A stretch of 9,284 nt of DNA, from the NCBI GenBank assembly GCA_024405075.1, contig JAKSPG010000043.1, positions 1-9,284 of the forward strand. The letters are read 5' to 3'. Position numbers and translations under genes: made by a program. This stretch comes from Elusimicrobiaceae bacterium (lineage in GTDB: Bacteria > Elusimicrobiota > Elusimicrobia > Elusimicrobiales > Elusimicrobiaceae). Positions 1-5,127 of the stretch are shown piece after piece (position 1 is the stretch's first letter; every line of letters starts with the position of its first letter). Below the pieces are notes generated by a model, which worked only from the letters and a program-made list of their open reading frames with translations, searched no databases and was not told the DNA's origin.

Positions 1-210
1 GACGATTGGGTAGGTAGCACGCCCAGTTTGCGCCTGACCGTACGCAAGCGCAAAGTGGACCCTATTATACACGGGGAGGCCCGCACCATTTGGGTTAGGC
101 AGAAAGGGGACACGACCCTGCTGATGGAAGAAAACTACGCCGCCCCGCGGGAAATTTGCTACTGGTTTGGCGGGAAAAAGGACGCCAAACGCGGTTGTAT
201 TCTAGAGTAA
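1..210 (+). CDS. 3' end of an unidentified gene, possibly a pilin-like protein (truncated by window edge)
   Basis: The frame is open from base 1 to a TAA at 208-210, so this is the last 69 codons of a gene that starts to the left of the window; the TTG at 28 is only an internal codon. No catalytic motif is visible. The C-terminus has the pattern I-C-x-x-F-G-G-x(5)-G-C. It resembles the end of pilin C in this window (V-C-L-S-L-G-G-x(5)-A-C), where two Cys flank a Gly-Gly turn. The gene is also immediately followed by another pilin gene on the same strand. That makes a fourth plus-strand pilin-like (pseudopilin) protein plausible, but the diagnostic N-terminal helix is outside the window. The C-terminal region is rich in Lys and Arg, unlike the four complete pilins. 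The gene ends at a strong intrinsic terminator, so it is transcriptionally separate from pilin A. That it is a real coding end is fairly sure; the family assignment is weak. Confidence 0.55.
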   Translation, partial: DDWVGSTPSLRLTVRKRKVDPIIHGEARTIWVRQKGDTTLLMEENYAAPREICYWFGGKKDAKRGCILE

Positions 211-226
211 CGATTTTAGGTATAGC

Positions 227-266
227 AAACGGGACAGCCCTCAAAAGCCGTCCCGTTTCTTTTTTT
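227..266 (+). terminator. Intrinsic (Rho-independent) terminator
   Basis: A perfect 9-bp stem, AAACGGGAC (227-235) with GTCCCGTTT (250-258), closes a 14-nt loop and runs straight into a T-rich tract ending at 266. It lies 17 nt after the stop codon of the upstream partial gene. It separates that gene from the leader of pilin A. It is the only textbook terminator I can see in the window. Confidence 0.9.
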
Positions 267-282
267 GCGGGGAAAAATTTAT

Positions 283-288
283 TATAAT
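283..288 (+). promoter_or_regulatory. Probable -10 element for leader A / pilin A
   Basis: A perfect TATAAT lies 11 nt before the AAAAATTTA block where similarity between the two leaders begins, so transcription would start near 295. There is no convincing -35: the correctly spaced position falls in the T tract of the preceding terminator. The call rests on the -10 match and its position. Confidence 0.5.
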
Positions 289-299
289 TTAGACGTAGT

Positions 300-548
300 A
301 AAAATTTACTCTGTTTTTGGAACCGTTTAAGAAACGGATTGCTTTGTGAATTTCCCAAAGTTCTATTCAGCGCCAAAAACAGCCGGTTTAGGTGCAAGAC
401 AAACGGACTAATTACCCGTTTGTGTTGTGCCGAGTGTTTGCCACGTTTCGGCGCGGTAAACCGCGGCTGTTATATGCGTGGGAATGCTGAATAGACCCGC
501 TTGTAGCGGCCGTTTCTGTATACGGTTTACAAAACAAAGGAGCCGTAT
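300..548 (+). promoter_or_regulatory. Structured 5' leader RNA of pilin A (leader A), homologous to leader B
   Basis: This 249-nt untranslated leader shares with 4873-5124 a 28-nt identical block (310-337) and a 16-nt identical block (425-440), and a common fold. Helices read from the sequence: CCGTTT 323-328 with AAACGG 332-337; CTTTG 342-346 with CAAAG 356-360; long-range TCTATTCAGC 362-371 with GCTGAATAGA 486-495 (10 bp); AACAGCCG 378-385 with CGGCTGTT 464-471 (8 bp), enclosing a three-way junction; GGTGCAAGACAAACGG 391-406 with CCGTTTGTGTTGTGCC 416-431 (15 of 16 pairs); GTTTGCCACGT 436-446 with GCGCGGTAAAC 451-461 around a TTCG loop (one A-C mismatch); CCGC 497-500 with GCGG 506-509; and an RBS hairpin. 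Alternative pairings exist: CTGTTTTTGG 311-320 with CCAAAAACAG 373-382, and GAAACGG 331-337 with CCGTTTC 510-516. There is no internal T tract, so control is more likely at translation or mRNA stability than by attenuation. It matches no riboswitch class I know; function is unknown. Confidence 0.8.
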
Positions 549-551
549 ATG
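519..551 (+). promoter_or_regulatory. RBS hairpin of pilin A: SD in loop, start codon at stem edge
   Basis: TATACGG (519-525) pairs perfectly with CCGTATA (543-549), the last base being the A of the ATG. The 17-nt A-rich loop carries the Shine-Dalgarno AAGGAG (537-542), six bases from the start codon. Pilin B has the same layout with a shifted stem sequence (5093-5127), which argues that the hairpin is selected. Confidence 0.75.
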
Positions 552-1088
552 GAAAAAAATTCATGGTTCGCAAAAAAGAACGGATTCACCTTAATTGAGT
601 TGTTAGTCATTGTCCTCATCATTGGCATTTTAGCCGCCGTAGCGTTGCCGCAATATACGCTTGCCGTCAACAAAACGCGCTTTGCCAGTTTGCGCAGTAC
701 GGCCATGTCGTTGGTCAAAGCATCGGAAGCGTATTTTTTAGCAAACAATACATGGGCCACCGATTTTGATTCTTTAGCCGTAGATTTGCCCGCCGGATTC
801 ACTTCCTCACAAGTAGATGGCAACACTTGTGGGTCGAATAACGAAATGTATTGTTGTATTATACATAGCAGCGGTTTCACACCGGCAGTCGTATGTGGGA
901 GAGCCGATCTATCCTTTTCTTTTCATCACATGACAGTAGAAGACGGTGCGGCGTATTGTGTAGCCAATCAGGCAAATAAGCAGGCCGTTAAATTATGTAA
1001 ATCCTTGGGAGTTCAACAATCGGGGTGGAAGGCGTTCACGCCCGAAGGCCGCAAAACTGGATATATGTACTACACGCTTAATCAATAA
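549..1088 (+). CDS. Pilin A: type IV pilin / type II secretion pseudopilin-like protein
   Basis: A 179-residue prepilin. The 12-residue positively charged leader MEKNSWFAKKNG is followed by F+1 and E+5 (FTLIE), then a hydrophobic helix of about 20 residues (LIIGILAAVALPQY type). This is the class III signal recognised by a prepilin peptidase, which cleaves after G12 and methylates F13. The mature protein sits in the inner membrane by its helix until polymerised into a pilus or pseudopilus. The globular domain starts with the motif ANNTWATDFDSLAVDLP, shared by all four complete pilins here, and contains several Cys (including a Cys-Cys pair) that probably form disulfides outside the membrane. 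The start is set by AAGGAG with 6-nt spacing. The gene has its own long structured leader and lies convergent to pth with a 31-nt gap and no visible terminator. No assembly genes are nearby, so the specific filament is unknown. Confidence 0.92.
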   Translation: MEKNSWFAKKNGFTLIELLVIVLIIGILAAVALPQYTLAVNKTRFASLRSTAMSLVKASEAYFLANNTWATDFDSLAVDLPAGFTSSQVDGNTCGSNNEMYCCIIHSSGFTPAVVCGRADLSFSFHHMTVEDGAAYCVANQANKQAVKLCKSLGVQQSGWKAFTPEGRKTGYMYYTLNQ

Positions 1089-1119
1089 CTTGGCGCAAAA
1101 ATAGTGTTGTATAAAAAAT

Positions 1120-1680
1120 TTAATTGATCTGTCCCATGGCTTTTTCAATGCCTTGGGTTAAAAAGGTTTCCAATGCGCCGACCGCGCGTTCCAGGGTAGG
1201 AGTTAAAATTTCTTCGTCAGCGGCGGAAAATTTGCCGAGAACGAAATTGACTAGATCTATCTTTTCGGGTTTGGGGCCGATACCGACGCGCAAGCGCGGG
1301 ACATCTTGCGTGCCTAATTGCTCAATCACGCTTTTCATGCCTTTTTGACCGCCGGCAGAACCACTTTTGCGCAGGCGTAACTGCCCAACGGCTAAAGCGA
1401 CTTCATCAAAACAAATCACACAGTTTTGCGGCGGGATTTTATAAAACCGGGCCAGGCTTGAAACAGCCCGGCCCGATTCGTTCATATACGTAAGCGGTTT
1501 TAACAGATATACGTCCTGCCCACCCACACAAACTTTGGCATATTCTCCCAGCTTTTGCCAGGGTTTCCACTCGGCGCCCCAGTTCGCGGCGGCCGCGTCC
1601 AACACCCGAAAACCTACGTTGTGGCGCGTGCGCGCATACTCAACACCGGGATTACCCAGGCCCGCCAGGAGAATAGCCAT
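1120..1680 (-). CDS. pth: Peptidyl-tRNA hydrolase
   Basis: A 186-residue enzyme, normal length for bacterial Pth. In the cytoplasm it cleaves the ester bond of peptidyl-tRNAs that drop off the ribosome and so recycles tRNA. Visible family features: GLGNPG with N10, TRHNVGF with the catalytic H20, the TYMN segment with N67, and FDE with D92, which matches the catalytic-site Asp of the family. One oddity: the usual GGHNG substrate-binding segment reads GGQKG (Q112, K113), so the His and Asn normally there are replaced, although the surrounding SAGG...MKSVIEQLGT is well preserved. The start codon is 3 nt after the rplY stop, so the gene is almost certainly translated from the glmU-prs-rplY-pth mRNA by coupling; no strong Shine-Dalgarno is visible. 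It ends convergent to pilin A. Confidence 0.95.
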   Translation of the reverse strand: MAILLAGLGNPGVEYARTRHNVGFRVLDAAAANWGAEWKPWQKLGEYAKVCVGGQDVYLLKPLTYMNESGRAVSSLARFYKIPPQNCVICFDEVALAVGQLRLRKSGSAGGQKGMKSVIEQLGTQDVPRLRVGIGPKPEKIDLVNFVLGKFSAADEEILTPTLERAVGALETFLTQGIEKAMGQIN

Positions 1681-1683
1681 AGA

Positions 1684-2376
1684 TTATTTTTTAGCGTCCT
1701 TGGCGGCAGCGTCTTTATTGTCTTTAGCCAAGTTGCCTTCCTCGTCTTTCTTACCTTTGGTAGACGAGCTTTCCGGCTGAGCAGCCGCTGCATCGGCAGC
1801 CGGCGCAGCAGCAGGCGTATCATCTTTCGGAATAGCCAAGTGCACTACCGGCGCTTGCGCATCCGTCAAAAGTTCCACTCCGGCAGGCAGTTTAATATCG
1901 CCCGCCAAGATACCTTTGTTGATCGTCATGGGCGTGATATCCAGCACAATTTCGTGCGGAATCGCGCTGACCAAGGCGCGTACTTCAATTTCGCGCAAGA
2001 TGTGTTCAATAATAGCACCGTATTGGGCCACATCCGCCGGCGTACCTTCCAGTTTAAGCGGAACAACCACGTCCATTTTGTCTTTCATGCTGACGCGTTG
2101 AAAGTCAGCGTGAATCGGTTTATCGGTTACAGCGTGAAATTGTACTTCTTTTACGAGCACCAATTCCTGCGCACCGTTTAACGTCATTTCCACTAAGGTG
2201 TTTTTACCGGCTTTCATGATTTTTTCCAAATCTTTCACAGCTACGGTAATGCTGAGCGGTTCTTTATGGCCGCCATACACCACGGCCGGGACTTTTTTCT
2301 CCGCACGGATTTGCGAGAGGGCCCCTTTAACGCCGATTCCTTCACGGGATGCGGCTTGTATTGTTACTTTTTCCAT
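1684..2376 (-). CDS. rplY: 50S ribosomal protein bL25, long CTC/TL5 form
   Basis: A 230-residue protein of the CTC/TL5 type, which binds 5S rRNA in the central protuberance of the large subunit. The N-terminal L25 domain (about 1-92) includes the conserved VPAVVYGG (29-36) and HADFQRV (89-95). A C-terminal beta domain spans about 98-185. An unusual low-complexity tail (186-230), rich in Ala, Lys, Asp and Glu, looks disordered and has no family counterpart I can name. The start has an excellent GGAGG Shine-Dalgarno (plus-strand complement at 2383-2387), six bases from the ATG. The gene lies 29 nt after prs and 3 nt before pth. In Bacillus the homolog ctc is a general-stress gene; nothing here shows stress control. 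The long plus-strand frame opposite this gene is a shadow. Confidence 0.95.
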   Translation of the reverse strand: MEKVTIQAASREGIGVKGALSQIRAEKKVPAVVYGGHKEPLSITVAVKDLEKIMKAGKNTLVEMTLNGAQELVLVKEVQFHAVTDKPIHADFQRVSMKDKMDVVVPLKLEGTPADVAQYGAIIEHILREIEVRALVSAIPHEIVLDITPMTINKGILAGDIKLPAGVELLTDAQAPVVHLAIPKDDTPAAAPAADAAAAQPESSSTKGKKDEEGNLAKDNKDAAAKDAKK

Positions 2377-2405
2377 TTGTTTCCTCCAAGTTTCTTGAAA
2401 TTGTG

Positions 2406-3350
2406 TTAGTTAAACATATCGCTGATAGAGCGTCCGTCGTGGTTGCGTTTAATGGCATCGGCCAGCAGGTACGACACCGATAACACTTCCACCTTCGGTC
2501 CCAAATCGCGTATGGGAAGCGAGTCGGAAATGACTAACTTCTTAATACCGGATTGGTTAATACGCTCCATGGCGTTGCGCGACAAAAGTCCATGCGTACA
2601 CACCGCATAAATCTCTTTCGCACCGCGTTCTTTGATTTTTTGAGCTACGGTCGTCAGCGTACCGGCCGTATCTACGATATCATCAAAAATGATAGCTACT
2701 TTATCTTGCACGTCCCCGATGACGTTATACACTACGGCTTCGTTGGCTTTGGGGCGGCGTTTATCAATAATCACCAATCCCGCATCCATCCGGGCCGCAA
2801 ATTTGCGGGCGCGTTCTACGCCGCCCACATCCGGGGAAATAACCACTATGTCTTTGCGGTTAAAATCTTTAAAATAATCCAAAAATACTTTACGGGCCCG
2901 CAGATGATCCACGGGGATATCAAAGAACCCCTGGATTTGTCCGGCGTGCAAGTCCACCGTCATGATACGGTCTGCCCCAGCTTTTGTAATTAAGTTGCTG
3001 GCCAGTTTGGCTGTTATCGGCACACGCGGAGAGGCCTTGCGGTCCGCACGGGCATAGCCGAAGTACGGCAATACGGCAGTAATCCGGCCCGCACTGGCGC
3101 GTTTGAACGCGTCTATCATAATCAGAAGTTCCATCAAATTTTCATTGACAGGGGGGCAAGTGGGTTGGATGATGTAGCAATCGTGCGCGCGGACACTTTC
3201 CAAGATTTGCACGTCAATTTCACCGTCTGCAAACCGTTCCACACGCAGTTTACCCAGATCCATATTTAAGTGTTCACAAATTTTCTGCGCCAAAGCAATG
3301 TTGGCGTTGCCCGAGAAAATCCGCAAATCACCGTTTACACTTTTAGTCAT
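2406..3350 (-). CDS. prs: Ribose-phosphate pyrophosphokinase (PRPP synthetase)
   Basis: A 314-residue class I PRPP synthetase. It transfers pyrophosphate from ATP to ribose 5-phosphate, giving PRPP for purine, pyrimidine, NAD, His and Trp synthesis. Seen in order: FSGNAN near the N-terminus, FADGEI (40-45), the YARADRK active-site segment (99-105), VDLHAGQIQGFFDIPVDHL (132-150), the RRPKANE flexible-loop region (198-204) and the PRPP-binding DDIVDTAGT (223-231). Length matches bacterial enzymes. I chose the ATG at 3350, not the in-frame GTG at 3362, because an AAAGGTG Shine-Dalgarno-like stretch lies at a suitable distance before the ATG. The ATG overlaps the glmU stop by 8 nt (ATGACTAA), which suggests translational coupling. 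PRPP synthetase beside glmU is a conserved bacterial pairing. Confidence 0.97.
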   Translation of the reverse strand: MTKSVNGDLRIFSGNANIALAQKICEHLNMDLGKLRVERFADGEIDVQILESVRAHDCYIIQPTCPPVNENLMELLIMIDAFKRASAGRITAVLPYFGYARADRKASPRVPITAKLASNLITKAGADRIMTVDLHAGQIQGFFDIPVDHLRARKVFLDYFKDFNRKDIVVISPDVGGVERARKFAARMDAGLVIIDKRRPKANEAVVYNVIGDVQDKVAIIFDDIVDTAGTLTTVAQKIKERGAKEIYAVCTHGLLSRNAMERINQSGIKKLVISDSLPIRDLGPKVEVLSVSYLLADAIKRNHDGRSISDMFN

Positions 3351-4746
3351 TTTGTTTGACACCTTTTTTTTCTAACACAACCTGGCGCGCCCGGGCGATA
3401 CCCAAAGCCCCTTGCGGGACTTCTTTTGTAATGGTAGACCCTGCACCGATTTTTGCATATTCGCGCACCGTTACCGGTGCCACAAAATTGACGTTAGACC
3501 CCACAAACACGTGGTCCTCAATGACCGTTTGGTGTTTATTTTTACCGTCGTAGTTACACGTGATAGTTCCGGCGCCTACATTCACCCCCGCGCCCATTCG
3601 CGTGTCCCCGATGTAACTTAAATGGTTGACTTTAGAGCCTTCCCCTATGACGGATTTCTTAATTTCGCTAAAATTGCCTACTTTAGCCCCTTTGTGCAGC
3701 ACAGAGCCGGGACGTAAGTGCGCGTACGGCCCTAGCTGGCACGTATCTTGCACGGTGGAATCTTCCACATACGTTCCCATTTTAAGGGTCACGTTATCCC
3801 CGATCGTGGAATCCTTAACATACACGCCGCCCTCCAACACGCAGTTTTGGCCGATTACCGTCCGGCCCAACAAATACGTGCCGGGACAAACAACCGTGTC
3901 CGCGCCAATTTGCACGGCCTCGTCTATATACACATCGTCGGGGTTGAGGAACGTGACGCCGTTGTCCAAATGGCGGCTCACAATGCGCTTACGCAGGATT
4001 TGCTCGGCCTGCGCCAGTTGGGCTTTGCTGTTAATGCCCAGTGCTTCGGTATAGTCAGCAACCGAGAACACCCGCACTGCGCCGTTATCTTTTTTAATAT
4101 AAGAAAGCGTATCGGTTAAATAATACTCGTTTTTGGGGCCTTGCGGCGTGAGTTGGGCAAGGGCTTTTTGCAACGCGGCAGAGCGAAATACATACATCCC
4201 GCTGTTAATTTCAGTAATTTGGCGGGTAGTATCATCGGCATCTGCTTCTTCCACAATGGCTTTAAATGCGCCGTCCGCGTCGCGGACAATGCGCCCGTAA
4301 CCAAACGGGTCGGGCACCGTTACGCCGGCCACCAAGCCGTCGCACGGGTCCGCCGTAAAAGCATCTACCATTTTTTGCAGTGTTTGCGGCTGCAAAAGCG
4401 GGGTGTCTCCGTTTAAAACAAGTACATTTTCAAATTTTTCCAAAAGCGGCAAGGCGGCCTGCACCGCAGAGCCGGAGCCGTTTTGCTCTCTTTGCTCGGC
4501 AAAGACAATCGGAGTCGAAATTTCCCACGCGGGCAACGAATTTTTGATAGTTTCCATCACTTGCTGCGCCCCGTGGCCGATAACAACGCCAACGGCCGCC
4601 GGGTTTAACACCTGGGCGGCTTTTAGTATATGGGAAATCATGGGAAACCCGCAAACCGTATGAAGCGGTTTGGGGAGAGAGGACTTCATCCGCGTGCCTT
4701 TACCGGCCGCAAGAATCAACACACACAGATTTTTTTGGGCTACCAT
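3343..4746 (-). CDS. glmU: Bifunctional GlmU: N-acetylglucosamine-1-phosphate uridyltransferase / glucosamine-1-phosphate acetyltransferase
   Basis: A 467-residue two-domain enzyme (E. coli GlmU is 456). The C-terminal left-handed beta-helix acetylates glucosamine-1-P with acetyl-CoA, and the N-terminal domain then makes UDP-GlcNAc, the precursor of peptidoglycan and lipid A. N-terminal motifs: LAAGKGTRM (12-20) followed by LPKP, NGDTPLL (about 111-117), GYGRIV (about 148-153) and EINSGMY (about 178-184). C-terminal motifs: LRPGSVL, KVNHLSYIGD with the catalytic His at about 374, and NVGAGTITCNYDG. An oddity is GSGSA where most GlmU have GTGHA in the uridyltransferase domain. It is the first gene of the glmU-prs-rplY-pth operon, with a TTGGCA-17-TATAAT promoter upstream. 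It diverges from the leader of pilin B. Its Shine-Dalgarno is weak. Confidence 0.97.
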   Translation of the reverse strand: MVAQKNLCVLILAAGKGTRMKSSLPKPLHTVCGFPMISHILKAAQVLNPAAVGVVIGHGAQQVMETIKNSLPAWEISTPIVFAEQREQNGSGSAVQAALPLLEKFENVLVLNGDTPLLQPQTLQKMVDAFTADPCDGLVAGVTVPDPFGYGRIVRDADGAFKAIVEEADADDTTRQITEINSGMYVFRSAALQKALAQLTPQGPKNEYYLTDTLSYIKKDNGAVRVFSVADYTEALGINSKAQLAQAEQILRKRIVSRHLDNGVTFLNPDDVYIDEAVQIGADTVVCPGTYLLGRTVIGQNCVLEGGVYVKDSTIGDNVTLKMGTYVEDSTVQDTCQLGPYAHLRPGSVLHKGAKVGNFSEIKKSVIGEGSKVNHLSYIGDTRMGAGVNVGAGTITCNYDGKNKHQTVIEDHVFVGSNVNFVAPVTVREYAKIGAGSTITKEVPQGALGIARARQVVLEKKGVKQND

Positions 4747-4780
4747 TTTGTTTAACTCTTGCCTAAAAAATTATATACAT

Positions 4781-4809
4781 ATTATAACAAATCCAGTGCG
4801 CGCTGCCAA
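4781..4809 (-). promoter_or_regulatory. Sigma70-type promoter of the glmU-prs-rplY-pth operon
   Basis: On the minus strand TTGGCA (complement of 4804-4809) is followed after 17 nt by a perfect TATAAT (complement of 4781-4786). Transcription would begin about 30 nt before the glmU ATG. It points away from the pilin B promoter, with the two -10 elements about 60 nt apart. Confidence 0.8.
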
Positions 4810-4843
4810 GCGGGCGGCTATTTCCCCGGGTAGCGGGTAAATT

Positions 4844-4852
4844 TGCTATACT
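4844..4852 (+). promoter_or_regulatory. Probable extended -10 promoter for leader B / pilin B
   Basis: TGCTATACT is an extended -10 element (TGn plus TATACT, 4847-4852). No good -35 sits 16-18 nt upstream, which fits an extended -10 promoter. Transcription would start near 4859, about 14 nt before the conserved leader begins. Confidence 0.55.
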
Positions 4853-4872
4853 TTGTGTGTTGTAAAGATGTT

Positions 4873-5124
4873 AAAAATTTAATCTGTTTTTGGAACCGTT
4901 TAAGAAACGGGGCGCCTTTGTAAAAACAAAGGCAGAACTGAAGGCCAAAAGCAGTCGTTATAGGCACAAAACGAACGGAAGTCATGAGCCGGGCGTTTTG
5001 TGCCGAGTGTTTGTCGTTCGCGAGAACGGCAAACCACGGCTGTTGTTTGTCTGGGCACTTCAGTTCTCCGGCGAATATCAGCCGTTTCGTTTATACGGTT
5101 TTCCAAAAACAAAAGGAGAACCGT
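4873..5124 (+). promoter_or_regulatory. Structured 5' leader RNA of pilin B (leader B), homologous to leader A
   Basis: This is the second copy of the leader at 300-548. Equivalent helices: CCGTTT 4896-4901 with AAACGG 4905-4910; GCCTTTG 4914-4920 with CAAAGGC 4927-4933 (longer than in A); long-range AGAACTGAAG 4934-4943 with CTTCAGTTCT 5058-5067, perfect although the sequence is unrelated to that in A; AGCAGTCG 4950-4957 with CGGCTGTT 5037-5044 (two G-U pairs replacing A-U and G-C); GGCACAAAACG 4963-4973 with CGTTTTGTGCC 4994-5004, continued by CGG/CCG; GTTTGTCGTTC 5009-5019 with GAACGGCAAAC 5024-5034 around a GCGA loop; CGGC 5069-5072 with GCCG 5081-5084; and the RBS hairpin. The same alternative pairings as in A are possible: CTGTTTTTGG 4884-4893 with CCAAAAGCAG 4945-4954, and GAAACGG 4904-4910 with CCGTTTC 5082-5088. 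A shared fold with changed stem sequences is what selection on RNA structure produces. Ligand or protein partner is unknown. Confidence 0.8.
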
Positions 5125-5127
5125 ATG
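5093..5127 (+). promoter_or_regulatory. RBS hairpin of pilin B: SD in loop, start codon in stem
   Basis: ATACGGTT (5093-5100) pairs perfectly with AACCGTAT (5119-5126), which includes the first two bases of the ATG. AAGGAG (5113-5118) lies at the end of the 18-nt loop, six bases from the start. This is the same geometry as 519-551, with the stem register shifted by two bases. Confidence 0.75.

Noticed and set aside
314..325. Resemblance of TGGAACCG in the leader to the T-box sequence (UGGNACC)
   Set aside because: It is at the 5' end and not in an antiterminator before a terminator, the wider T-box consensus is missing, and the downstream gene is a pilin, not an aminoacyl-tRNA or amino-acid gene.
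436..471. Resemblance of GGCAAACC/GGTAAACC to part of the c-di-GMP-I (GEMM) riboswitch, attractive because GEMM can control pilus genes
   Set aside because: The segment is a paired strand of a hairpin here, and the other GEMM signatures (GACGCAAAGCC and the receptor helix) are absent in both leaders.
1089..1119. Bidirectional terminator between pilin A and pth
   Set aside because: The stretch is A/T-rich but has no stem of more than a few pairs.
1555..2181. Long plus-strand reading frame opposite pth and rplY
   Set aside because: It lies entirely antisense to two well-recognised genes, shows no family motif and has no ribosome site; it is a codon-bias shadow.
3351..3362. GTG start for prs at 3362
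   Set aside because: The GTG is part of the Shine-Dalgarno-like AAAGGTG stretch that serves the ATG at 3350; the 4-codon extension adds no conserved residues.
4984..5124. Upstream in-frame extension of pilin B starting at ATG 4984
   Set aside because: It runs through the structured leader. The corresponding frame in leader A is closed by a stop at 504-506, and the ATG at 5125 has a good Shine-Dalgarno.
5093..5127. RBS hairpin compared with group II intron domain V (GAGCCGT...ACGGTTC)
   Set aside because: The strands occur in the wrong order, there is no catalytic triad or bulge, and no intron reverse transcriptase is present.
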